64,000 nucleotides of DNA from Nonomuraea purpurea (GTDB taxonomy: Bacteria; Actinomycetota; Actinomycetes; Streptosporangiales; Streptosporangiaceae): the NCBI RefSeq assembly GCF_042650645.1, contig NZ_JBHSBI010000020.1, positions 114,992-178,991 on the forward strand. The letters run 5' to 3'. Shown piece by piece: positions 25,424 through 32,764 of this stretch. Below the pieces are notes generated by a model. The model was not told the origin of the DNA. It ran no database searches and saw only the letters and a program-made list of their open reading frames with translations. Both the position numbers and the translations under genes were made by a program. The first letter of the stretch is position 1. The number at the start of each line of letters is the position of its first letter.

Positions 25424-26835
25424 GAGATCCTCGCAGGTTCTTCGTCGGGTACGGCCGGCGTGGCAGCCGGTTTGCCGGGCAGGAGCGGGATGCAGGCCAG
25501 GACGACCACGATCAGGCCGAAGGCGAACCAGAAGACGCCGTGGACGCCCGTGATCGTGTCGGCCGCCCCCTGGACGATCAGCGTGACGAGGGCGACGCCG
25601 AGCGCCGCGCCGAGCTGGTTGAGCATGTAGAGCACCGAGCTGCCCTGGGCGACCATGGCGGGCGGCAGCGTGCGGTAGAGGGACCCCATGGTGGGCGCGC
25701 TGAAGCAGCCGCTGCCGAGACCGGTCGTGAACGCCGCCAGCGCCGGCCAGATCTCCGGTGTGTCCGTGCCGACGCGGGTCAGGACCGGCAGGCTGAGCAG
25801 GACGACGATCGCGCCCGCGGTGGCCAGCCCGCGCGCGCCGATCCGGTCCGACAGCCGCCCTGCCAGCGGCATGGCGACCGCGCCGCCGAGTCCGACCGGG
25901 GCCATCAGCAGCCCGGCCGCGAGCACGCCGTACCCATGGACGTGCTGGTAGTACAGGGGCAGGGCGAACAGGGTGGCGAAGAGCACCAGCCCGCTGAGCC
26001 CCATGATGGCCACGCTCGCGCTGAAGCCCCGGTTGGCGAACAGCCGCAGGTCGATCAGGGGTTCAGTACGCCTTCTCAACCCGTAGCCGGCCAGCAGCAC
26101 GACGCCCGCGGCCAGCGGGATCAGCACCTGCCAGGCGGCGAACGCCCCCTGCTCCCCCGCCTGCGACAGGGCCAGGACGACGGCCGCGAACCCGGGCCCG
26201 AGCAGCGCCAGGCCGATGACGTCGAGCCGCGCGGGGGAGGTCCCCCGCTCCTCGTCCGCGGGCAGGGCCCGGATCGCCAGCAGCAGCGCGACCAGCCCGA
26301 ACGGCACGGTGAGCAGGAACATCCAGCGCCACGAGAGCCCGGCGAGCACTGCGCCTCCGACGATCGGGCCGAGCACAGGACCGAGCGACAGGACCACCCC
26401 CATCAGTCCCATCACCCGCCCGGCGCGGCGGGGCCCGGCGGCGCGGGCGAGCAGGATGAGCACCAGCGGATCGAGCAGCCCGGCCCCGAACCCCTGCAGC
26501 ACGCGGAAGGCGATCAGGCTGCCCACGTTCCAGGCCAGCCCGGCGCCCAGCGAGCCGGCTAGGAAGATCAGCAGCCCGGCCAGCCACAGCCGTTTGCCGC
26601 CGACCCGGTCGACGGCCCAGGTCGTGAACGGGATGGTGGCGGTGACGGCCAGCAGGAAGCCGGTGGAGGTCCAGCCGATCGTGCTGAGCGAGGCCTCGAA
26701 GGTCGTGGCCAGGGTGGCGGTGGCGACGGCGGCCATCGTGCTGTTGAGGATGCCCAGCAGCCCGCCCAGCAGGATCACGCCGATCATCCCCAGCAGCCGG
26801 GGATCCAGTCGATCGTCCGGCGTATTTGAACTCAT
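25420..26835 (-). CDS. MFS drug exporter, DHA2/EmrB-type (14 helices)
   Basis: A 471-residue membrane protein with the 14-helix layout of DHA2 proton-drug antiporters. LGGLLGILNSTMAAVATATL opens helix 1, DRVGGKRLW is the loop 2-3 motif A, and RVLQGFGAGLLDPLVL is the loop 4 region. It exports hydrophobic compounds using proton force. It is divergent from the TetR gene 79 bp away, and its start codon lies within a palindrome (TTTGAAC-N6-GTTCAAA), which argues for local repression. Confidence 0.9.
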   Translation of the reverse strand: MSSNTPDDRLDPRLLGMIGVILLGGLLGILNSTMAAVATATLATTFEASLSTIGWTSTGFLLAVTATIPFTTWAVDRVGGKRLWLAGLLIFLAGSLGAGLAWNVGSLIAFRVLQGFGAGLLDPLVLILLARAAGPRRAGRVMGLMGVVLSLGPVLGPIVGGAVLAGLSWRWMFLLTVPFGLVALLLAIRALPADEERGTSPARLDVIGLALLGPGFAAVVLALSQAGEQGAFAAWQVLIPLAAGVVLLAGYGLRRRTEPLIDLRLFANRGFSASVAIMGLSGLVLFATLFALPLYYQHVHGYGVLAAGLLMAPVGLGGAVAMPLAGRLSDRIGARGLATAGAIVVLLSLPVLTRVGTDTPEIWPALAAFTTGLGSGCFSAPTMGSLYRTLPPAMVAQGSSVLYMLNQLGAALGVALVTLIVQGAADTITGVHGVFWFAFGLIVVVLACIPLLPGKPAATPAVPDEEPARIS

Positions 26836-26844
26836 GGGTTCAAA
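26825..26844. promoter_or_regulatory. Palindrome TTTGAAC-N6-GTTCAAA over the MFS start codon
   Basis: Perfect 7-bp arms separated by six bases, covering the ATG of the MFS gene. Candidate TetR operator blocking transcription or initiation. Confidence 0.5.
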
Positions 26845-26854
26845 GTAGTTATCT

Positions 26855-26868
26855 CATGCGTTCGTATG
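26855..26868. promoter_or_regulatory. Imperfect palindrome CATGCGTTCGTATG in the MFS/TetR promoter space
   Basis: A 14-bp sequence with symmetric CAT.CG..CG.ATG in the short AT-richer space between divergent MFS and TetR genes. The motif CTCATG(C/G)GTTC also appears at 26831 and 26853, hinting at two related half-sites. Confidence 0.4.
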
Positions 26869-26914
26869 CAACTCATCTGTCAAACAAGGTGAACCCGCGA
26901 GTACAATCGACGGT

Positions 26915-27547
26915 ATGGCGACCATCTCGCGCGGGCGCATCGACAAGCGGCAGGCGATCCTGGAGGGGGCGTTCACGGTGTTCGCCCGGCTGGGCTACGC
27001 GCAGGCCTGCGTGCAGGACATCGCCGACGAGGCGGGCGTGGCCAAGCCCACGGTCTACAACCACATGACCGACAAGGCGACCCTGTTCCGCCACGCGCTC
27101 GAGGCCGCGGCGCGCACCACGCTGGACGAGCGCCTGGCCGCGCTGGAGCCGCTGTCCGGCCCCGGCGACGACCTGCGCGCCACCCTGGACGGGGTGGCCC
27201 ACGAGTTGCTGCTCCTGCACACCGACGAGCGCTCGTGCGCGCTGCGCCGCCTGCTCTACTCGGAGATCACGACCTTCCCCGACGTCCTCGACATCGTCGT
27301 GGGCAGCGGCCCCCACCGGCTCAACCAGGCGCTGGCCGAGCGGTTCGCCCGGCTCACACTGCTGGGCCGCCTGCGCGCCACCGACCCCGACTCCGCGGCC
27401 GAGCAGTTCATGGCCCTGCTCACCGGGCCACTGGAGGCCCGCACCCGGATGGGCACGAGCCCCATCTCCGACGAGGAACTGCGGGAGCTGGCAGAAGCCG
27501 CCGTAAGGACGTTCCTGCGGGCCTGGGAGGCCCCCGACACGCCATAG
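26915..27547 (+). CDS. TetR family repressor
   Basis: A 210-residue regulator with a standard TetR DNA-binding domain: RQAILEGAFTVFARLGYAQA, then VQDIADEAGVAKPTVYNHMT and DKATLFRHAL. The C-terminal ligand domain is typical of TetR_C with MFS partners. Divergent placement from the MFS-SDR pair makes it their likely repressor, with ligand relief. ATG 26915 follows a short AT-rich promoter space. The stop lies nine bases before a perfect 22-bp palindrome belonging to the next unit. Confidence 0.9.
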   Translation: MATISRGRIDKRQAILEGAFTVFARLGYAQACVQDIADEAGVAKPTVYNHMTDKATLFRHALEAAARTTLDERLAALEPLSGPGDDLRATLDGVAHELLLLHTDERSCALRRLLYSEITTFPDVLDIVVGSGPHRLNQALAERFARLTLLGRLRATDPDSAAEQFMALLTGPLEARTRMGTSPISDEELRELAEAAVRTFLRAWEAPDTP

Positions 27548-27555
27548 CGGATCAT

Positions 27556-27577
27556 GCCGACAAGGTACCTTGTCGGC
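27556..27577. promoter_or_regulatory. Perfect 22-bp palindrome (half-site GCCGACAAGGT) at the promoter of a gene pair
   Basis: The 11-base half GCCGACAAGGT is followed at once by its exact reverse complement. The right half covers where a -35 box would lie relative to TATAGT at 27591-27596. No T-run follows, so an operator is more likely than a terminator. It is the probable binding site of the HTH protein encoded by the second gene of the pair. Confidence 0.7.
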
Positions 27578-27590
27578 GCTAGGCAAGGGA

Positions 27591-27596
27591 TATAGT
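27591..27596 (+). promoter_or_regulatory. -10 box TATAGT, suggesting a leaderless transcript
   Basis: TATAGT ends nine bases before GTG 27606, so transcription would start at or within a few bases of the start codon. Leaderless mRNAs are common in actinomycetes. The 22-bp palindrome ends 13 bases upstream. Confidence 0.5.
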
Positions 27597-27605
27597 CTGC
27601 CGCGT

Positions 27606-27854
27606 GTGGTGGAACGAGACGACTACGCGACCATCCGCGATCGGATCATCGGGCTCTCCCACACCCATGGCTTGCGCTGCGACTGGTTCGAGAACACACG
27701 ACGGCAGCGATTCCTCCTGCTATGGGACGTCGAGGGCCGCGTCGTGGCCCGCGCCATCGTCCCGCTGTACCCGAAGGAGACCCCGCACCTGGTGGACTCC
27801 CTCGAACGGGGGCTCGCGCACCTGTTCGGCGACGACTGGCTGGAGGATCGATGA
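27606..27854 (+). CDS. Small protein, first gene of a toxin-antitoxin-like pair
   Basis: An 82-residue protein (VVERDDYATIRDRIIGLSHT...), with GTG 27606 just downstream of a TATAGT box. It holds a central FLLLWDVEGRVVARAIVPLY strand pair and an acidic end (LFGDDWLEDR). It overlaps the next start by four bases (ATGA). Size, order, coupling and the palindromic promoter resemble type II toxin-antitoxin operons, but no toxin family was recognised; in particular no HicA-type Gly-His motif is present. Its role as toxin is an inference. Confidence 0.65.
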   Translation: MVERDDYATIRDRIIGLSHTHGLRCDWFENTRRQRFLLLWDVEGRVVARAIVPLYPKETPHLVDSLERGLAHLFGDDWLEDR

Positions 27855-28258
27855 CCGCAGACCGCGTTGACGTCCACGTCACGATGGCCGGCAACCTGTG
27901 GCTGGCCCAGGTGGACGGCGTGGCCGGCGGCCTGTCCGCCCGCACGCTGAAGGAACTGCACGGCGACGTCGCCGAAGGGCTGCCGTTCCTGTTCGCCGAC
28001 CGCGCCCGGCCGCCCGCGCCCGTCTTCCACTACGCCCTGCCGGGCCTGTCGGAGCAGGACCTCGACGACTTCGCCGCACTCCAGCGCCAGGCCGCCGCCA
28101 TCGCCGAGGACTACACGCGCACACTCAAGAAGCGGGTCAAGCACATGCACGAGCTCGGCCTGTCCGACGGCGACATCGGCGAACTGCTCGGCCTCACCAA
28201 GCAGCGCATCCAGCAGATCCGCGCCAACACCAACGACGAAGCCCGCCAGAGCGGCTGA
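27851..28258 (+). CDS. HicB-like protein with C-terminal helix-turn-helix
   Basis: A 135-residue protein. The first ~75 residues (DVHVTMAGNLWLAQVDGVAG and LSARTLKELHGDVAEGLPFL) resemble the partial RNase H-like domain of HicB antitoxins. The C-terminal part has a helical linker and a helix-turn-helix (LGLSDGDIGELLGLTKQRIQ followed by QIRA). Likely the DNA-binding member and autoregulator of the two-gene unit, acting on the 22-bp palindrome upstream. The start overlaps the previous gene's stop. Confidence 0.7.
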   Translation: MTADRVDVHVTMAGNLWLAQVDGVAGGLSARTLKELHGDVAEGLPFLFADRARPPAPVFHYALPGLSEQDLDDFAALQRQAAAIAEDYTRTLKKRVKHMHELGLSDGDIGELLGLTKQRIQQIRANTNDEARQSG

Positions 28259-28299
28259 ACCCGGCCTGACGTCGGTCCAGCCCAGGCGCCCGCGTCGCC

Positions 28300-28773
28300 T
28301 CAGTCCCCGGAATACATCCGATCCAGATCGACGAGCTCCACGTCCGCGCGCCCGCGGGCGGCGGCGACCAGATCGTCGGCGAACCCCGACCGCCCGAACA
28401 GCAGCAGTTTGGGCCGCTCATCCACGCGGGCGGCCGGAAGCAGCTCACGCAAATGCTCCAACCGGTGCAGCTGGGAGACGTCCACGGGCGCGAGGGTCCC
28501 CTTGGCCTCACCGATGGCGATGATCCGATCGGCGGTCTCCGTCACGACGACATCGAGTTCATGCCCCTGGCGATGCGCACGGCAGGCGACATCGCTGGGC
28601 CGCACGGCACTCGCGATCCCGCCCAGCGGGTCACTGGAGGCGTGCAGGAAGCACCATTCACGCGCGAGGTCCTCAAAGTGGGGTCCGTAGATCTTCGAGT
28701 TGACCGTGTCGGAATTGGCTCGCCAGACACGGACGAGAATGATAGCTACAACTATGATAGTTGCAGCTATCAT
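28300..28773 (-). pseudogene. 3' fragment of an archaeal-type ATPase paralogue (PD-(D/E)XK-like domain only)
   Basis: The 157-codon frame aligns by eye with the C-terminal third of the complete ATPase next door. KIYGPHFEDLAREWCF matches VLGPHFESCARQWL, HELDVVVTETADRIIAIGEAK matches HEIDVVALD...IGLIGEAK, and the endings match in spacing. The ATPase N-terminus is missing. The first ~20 residues (MIAATIIVVAIILVRVW) are encoded by the palindrome and adjoining DNA and are probably not native. It still keeps the D...ExK residues, so a stand-alone nuclease-like domain is possible, but a decayed tandem copy is simpler. Confidence 0.7.
28742..28770. repeat. 29-bp AT-rich inverted repeat between ATPase and its fragment
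   Basis: Arms ATAGCT-N-CAACTA and TAGTTG-N-AGCTAT around a TGA centre; 12 of 13 positions pair. It touches the stop codon of the ATPase gene. AT content is far above the surroundings. It has no T-run, so either a weak terminator or a recombination end. Confidence 0.75.
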
Positions 28774-30272
28774 TCCGCAGGGGCTACTACCGGTTCACCC
28801 GAACCGAGCAGCACCGGCAGGTCCACCAGCAGCACGTCTCCCCTGTGACGTGCGCGCTCCACGAGGTCCGGCTGGAACCCCTCCATGGAGAAGAGCGCCA
28901 GGACCGACGACGCGGCGTCATGCCCGTGCTCCACCAGGAGCGCTTTGAGCCGGTCCAGTCGTTCGAGGTCCGCCGCGCTCCGCCGGGTGAGGGTCGCCTT
29001 CGCTTCGCCGATGAGGCCGATGTCCGCCCGCCCCGACCGTTTGTCCAGGGCGACGACGTCGATCTCGTGCTTGGCCCGCCCGGTGCTGTCGTTGACGACC
29101 GTCGCCGTCACCTGACCGGCGTTTCTTCTCAAAGCGGGGTCGGCCTGGGATCGCAACCACTGTCTCGCACAGCTCTCGAAGTGGGGTCCGAGAACGCGGG
29201 AGGCGAAAGTGGGTCGCGAACGACGCCACGCCTCCTGCGAGTGCCCCGTCTCGACGAGGTCGCGCTGCGGCACCGTGATCAGGTTGTGGAAGCGGATGAT
29301 GGGATCGGCAACGGTGATCACGGGACGTCTCTCCCACAGCGGATCGGCGTCGTATCGGAGGTATCCCGCGCTCACCAGCGCCCCGATGGGCCGGTTCAGC
29401 GAGGAACGCGACTGTTCCAGGAGCGCGCCGATCTTCGCCGGACTCGTCGCACCGTTCGCGACCGCGTTGATGATCCCGTAATGCAGGGAACTGCCGGTGA
29501 ACCTTGGATCCTCGCGCAGCAGGTACTCGGCCTCGCTCCCGGAGAACAGCGCCTGCCGCGGGTCCAGGACGGTGGCGGAAACCCACTCGTCCAGTTCGGC
29601 GGAGGTCTGAGGGGGAGGGACGTTCGCGAGATTGCGATAGCCGGGAGCTCCGCCGAGGATCGCGTGTACCCGCAAGGCCGCCGCAGGATCGCCGATTTCC
29701 CAGTGACGCGCCGTGGTGGCCAGGTCGAACGGCTCCAGGCGGAGGTCGATCGCCGCGCGTCCGCGTAGCGCCTTCGTCCCGGAGAGCAGCTCGTTCATGA
29801 CGGACATCGCAGAACCGCAGACGATCAGGCGCCCGCCCGGCGCGCCCTGGCCCGCCTGTGACTGGTCGTAGAGCAATTGGAGCAGGCCGGGCAGCTCTGG
29901 AGAGTGGGCGAGCCAGCACGGCAGCTCGTCGATGACGAACACGCCCGAGCCTCCGCGACGGACTGTCAGCTCGATCGCGGTACCGAGAAGGGACTCCCAG
30001 CTCGCATCGGCCAGCAGTTCGGGTCCGATGCCCGCGTATCGCGCGATCTCCGCGGCCAGCCGCCGCCGTGCCGGGACAACGCCCTCCTCGGCCACAGCCG
30101 TCACATACAGGCCCCCGGCGGCCTCGGCGAGAGCCCGGAGCAGAAAACTCTTCCCCACCCGGCGCCTCCCTGATACGACGCCCAGCCGGAGGCGGGAGTC
30201 GGGGTGCTGGACGAACTGCGCCAGCGCGGACCACTCGGCGTCCCGCGAGAGCACTCTCGAAGGTTTCTGCAT
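28770..30272 (-). CDS. Archaeal-type (DEXX-box) ATPase with C-terminal PD-(D/E)XK-like domain
   Basis: A 500-residue protein of the AAA_14/ArCH-ATPase type. Walker A is VSGRRRVGKSFLL (about residues 34-46), Walker B is GVFVIDELPCW (about 120), a sensor-like RLIVCGSAMSVM follows, then a winged-helix region (KIGALLEQSRSSLNRPIGAL followed by VSAGYL). The C-terminal DUF234-like domain carries HEIDVV and GEAKAT, the D...ExK core of restriction-like nucleases. Such proteins are frequent in mobile DNA and have been proposed to act in defence or element maintenance. The start ATG 30272 follows an AT-rich palindromic promoter. Confidence 0.85.
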   Translation of the reverse strand: MQKPSRVLSRDAEWSALAQFVQHPDSRLRLGVVSGRRRVGKSFLLRALAEAAGGLYVTAVAEEGVVPARRRLAAEIARYAGIGPELLADASWESLLGTAIELTVRRGGSGVFVIDELPCWLAHSPELPGLLQLLYDQSQAGQGAPGGRLIVCGSAMSVMNELLSGTKALRGRAAIDLRLEPFDLATTARHWEIGDPAAALRVHAILGGAPGYRNLANVPPPQTSAELDEWVSATVLDPRQALFSGSEAEYLLREDPRFTGSSLHYGIINAVANGATSPAKIGALLEQSRSSLNRPIGALVSAGYLRYDADPLWERRPVITVADPIIRFHNLITVPQRDLVETGHSQEAWRRSRPTFASRVLGPHFESCARQWLRSQADPALRRNAGQVTATVVNDSTGRAKHEIDVVALDKRSGRADIGLIGEAKATLTRRSAADLERLDRLKALLVEHGHDAASSVLALFSMEGFQPDLVERARHRGDVLLVDLPVLLGSGEPVVAPAE

Positions 30273-30279
30273 GATCGCG

Positions 30280-30315
30280 ACCTAACTTGTATGCTTGCAA
30301 GCTTACTAATTAGGT
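30280..30315. promoter_or_regulatory. 36-bp near-perfect palindrome upstream of the ATPase gene
   Basis: The left half ACCTAACTTGTATGCTTG and the reverse complement of the right half, ACCTAATTAGTAAGCTTG, agree at 15 of 18 positions. It ends eight bases before the ATPase start codon, in an AT-rich island. Likely an operator or a recombination site. Confidence 0.75.
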
Positions 30316-30581
30316 TACATGCCAGGGACGCATCGCTGTAACTTGGGTCACAGCTTTTAAATACGTCACTTTTGAGGTGCATTGCCTGTGATATCCCTGT
30401 GATCTGACTCGATCTTGTTCGGGCGGGGGTGACGGGGAGTCTGCACATCGGCACGTGGGGACGGCCGAGGGCCGCGGATCGCCCGCTCGACCGGCGGGTC
30501 TGTCAACGGGGGAACGAGCACACGCGCGATTGCGGGTGATCCGTGCCCTTACATCTGTCCATTTGTCACGATGGGACGTAA

Positions 30582-31976
30582 ATGCGTATTTCTGCTTCGG
30601 TAGGCCGACTGGCACTCGGGTTAACCACGATCGCCACGCTCACCGCCGCCACCGGCCTCACCGCCGGTCCGGCCGTCGCACAGACCCCCGAGGCCGCCGC
30701 GTCCGCCCAGGCCGCCGAGACCGGCAAGGCCGTGGACGTGCCCAGCCTGACCGACGAGACCAGCACCACCGTCGCCAACCCCGACGGCAGCTACACCGCG
30801 ACGATCACCTCGGGCCCGTCCAACATCCGGCAGCCCGACGGGCAGTGGAAGCCCGTCGACACCTCGCTCGAGGTGCAGGGGACGGTGCTGAAGCCGCGGG
30901 TCTCGCGCGCGAACGTCGAGGTCTCCAACGGCGGCGACGGCCCCGCGGCCAAGCTGGTCGACGACGCCGGCCGGGTGTTCTCGCTCAAGTGGCCCACCGC
31001 CCTGCCCAAGCCGGCGGTCAAGGACAACGTCGCCACCTTCGCCGACGCCGCGGGCCCCGGGGCCGACCTCGTGGTGACGGTGCTGCCGACCGGCTTCCGC
31101 CACGACGTGGTGCTGCGCGAGAAGCCCCAGGGCCCGCTGGAGCTGCGCATCCCGGTGCAGACCGAGGGCGTGGACCTGGTGCGGTCCGCCGACGGCGGCC
31201 TCCAGCTCAAGAGCGCCGACGGCCAGGTCGTCGCCTCGTCGGCCCAGCCGGTGATGTGGGACTCCAGCCGCCACGGCAAGCCCCGCGGCGACGCCGTCGC
31301 CAAGATCGACACCAGGGTCGAGACCCAGAACGGCGCCAAGGTCCTGGTGCTCAAGCCGGACGCCGCGTTCCTGTCCGACCCCGCCAGGGTCTACCCGGTG
31401 ACCGTCGACCCGACGATCACGCTGCCGTCGGTCGTCACCGACACCGACGTGGCCACCTCCTGGGCGTCCCACCCCGGCGACGTGATGATCATCGCCGGCA
31501 CCATGCCGTGGGAGAACGGCGAGGGCGGCGACGTCATGCGCAGCCTGGTCACCTTCGACACGGCCAAGCTCAAGGGCAAGCGCGTCATCCTGGCCGGCCT
31601 CGGGATGTGGAACCTCGAGACCAACGCCTGCGGCATCAAGGTCGGCTCCGGCCTGACCGCCGAGCGTGTCACGAGCTCGTGGGATGAGAACAACCTCAAC
31701 TGGGACAACAAGCCCACCACCACGAAGGAAGGCGCCAGCGTCAACCAGATGGGCCGCGGCCGCACCTGGACCGAGCCCTGCGCCGGTGGCGCCGGCTACC
31801 TGGCCTGGCCCGTGACCGGCATCGCCAAGGCCTGGGCCTCGGGCGCTCCGAACTACGGCATCCAGCTCAGGGGCACCGACGAGAACGAGAAGACGAACTG
31901 GCGGGCCTTCGCCGCGTCCGAGAACAAGGACGCGGGCGTGAAGCCGCCGACCCTCACGGTCATCTACTGGCGCTGA
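30582..31976 (+). CDS. Secreted DNRLRE-type protein
   Basis: A 464-residue exported protein. The signal peptide (VGRLALGLTTIATLTAATGL, ending AVA) is followed by a Thr/Ala linker and beta-rich regions: DGSYTATITSGPSNIRQPDG, PVQTEGVDLVRSADGGLQLK, VYPVTVDPTI. A C-terminal DNRLRE-like domain contains LVTFDTAKLKGKRVILAGLG, SSWDENNLNWDNKP and WPVTGIAKAWASGAPNYGIQ. In actinomycetes this arrangement usually forms the N-terminal part of large Rhs/YD-repeat surface proteins; here it stands alone and ends cleanly at a terminator. Function unknown; perhaps a surface scaffold or a former Rhs N-terminus. Confidence 0.8.
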   Translation: MRISASVGRLALGLTTIATLTAATGLTAGPAVAQTPEAAASAQAAETGKAVDVPSLTDETSTTVANPDGSYTATITSGPSNIRQPDGQWKPVDTSLEVQGTVLKPRVSRANVEVSNGGDGPAAKLVDDAGRVFSLKWPTALPKPAVKDNVATFADAAGPGADLVVTVLPTGFRHDVVLREKPQGPLELRIPVQTEGVDLVRSADGGLQLKSADGQVVASSAQPVMWDSSRHGKPRGDAVAKIDTRVETQNGAKVLVLKPDAAFLSDPARVYPVTVDPTITLPSVVTDTDVATSWASHPGDVMIIAGTMPWENGEGGDVMRSLVTFDTAKLKGKRVILAGLGMWNLETNACGIKVGSGLTAERVTSSWDENNLNWDNKPTTTKEGASVNQMGRGRTWTEPCAGGAGYLAWPVTGIAKAWASGAPNYGIQLRGTDENEKTNWRAFAASENKDAGVKPPTLTVIYWR

Positions 31977-31985
31977 CGGAATGAG

Positions 31986-32017
31986 ACAGGCCCCCGCCCG
32001 ACCGGGCGGGGGCCTGT
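31986..32017. terminator. Strong bidirectional terminator between DNRLRE gene and sdhB
   Basis: A 15-bp stem, ACAGGCCCCCGCCCG with its complement, around AC. It sits between two converging genes, 9 bp after one stop and 6 bp before the other. The right side continues TCTGG rather than a long T-run. Confidence 0.85.
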
Positions 32018-32023
32018 TCTGGC

Positions 32024-32764
32024 CTACTTGGCGTTGGCCTTCAGGTAGTCGCTGTTCATCTGCGCGATCGTGTCCAGCGGGATCCCCTTCGGGCACACCG
32101 CCGTGCACTCGCCGGTGTTCGTGCAGCCGCCGAACCCCTCCGCGTCCATCTGGTCCACCATCGCCTTGGCCCGCGAGAGCCGTTCGGGCTGCCCCTGGGG
32201 CAGAAGGCTCAGGTGGGTGATCTTGGCGGCGGTGAACAGGGAGGCGGAGCCGTTCGGGCAGGCCGCCACGCAGGCGCCGCAGCCGATGCAGGTGGCCGCG
32301 TCGAAGGCGTCGTCGGCGTCCTCCTTGCGTACGGGCACGCTGTGCGCGTCGGGGGCCGACCCGGCCGGGACGGAGACGAAGCCGCCGGCCTGGATGATCC
32401 GGTCGAAGGCGCTGCGGTCCACGACGAGGTCCTTGACCACGGGGAACGGGGCGGCGCGCCACGGCTCGATGGTGATCGTGGCGCCGTCCTCGAAGTGGCG
32501 CATGTGGAGCTGGCAGGTCGTCGTCGCGCGCTGCTCGCCGTGGGCGACGCCGTTGATGACCATGCCGCACATGCCGCAGATGCCCTCGCGGCAGTCGTGG
32601 TCGAAGGCGATCGGGTCGTCGCCCTCCAGGATGAGGCGCTCGTTCAGGACGTCCAGCATCTCCAGGAATGACATGTCCGGGGAGACGTCCTCGACCTTGT
32701 AGGTCACCATTCGTCCGGAGTCGGAAGGACCGCTCTGCCGCCAGACGCGAAGGGTCAGGTTCAC
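32024..32764 (-). CDS. sdhB: Succinate dehydrogenase/fumarate reductase iron-sulfur subunit (b558-type complex)
   Basis: A 246-residue iron-sulfur protein. [2Fe-2S] ligands are in CREGICGMCG and the later TTTCQ; [4Fe-4S] ligands are in CIGCGACVAACPNGS, and the last cluster is in CTNTGECTAVCPKG. GTG 32764 overlaps the sdhA stop (GTGA), ending a tightly coupled sdhC-sdhA-sdhB operon. The gene's open frame continues far upstream in another register of sdhA. It passes electrons between flavin and the membrane quinone site. Confidence 0.95.
   Translation of the reverse strand: MNLTLRVWRQSGPSDSGRMVTYKVEDVSPDMSFLEMLDVLNERLILEGDDPIAFDHDCREGICGMCGMVINGVAHGEQRATTTCQLHMRHFEDGATITIEPWRAAPFPVVKDLVVDRSAFDRIIQAGGFVSVPAGSAPDAHSVPVRKEDADDAFDAATCIGCGACVAACPNGSASLFTAAKITHLSLLPQGQPERLSRAKAMVDQMDAEGFGGCTNTGECTAVCPKGIPLDTIAQMNSDYLKANAK

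Noticed and set aside
27606..27854. HicA toxin
   Set aside because: The small basic dsRBD-like sequence and conserved Gly-His motif are not visible; only the partner looks HicB-like.
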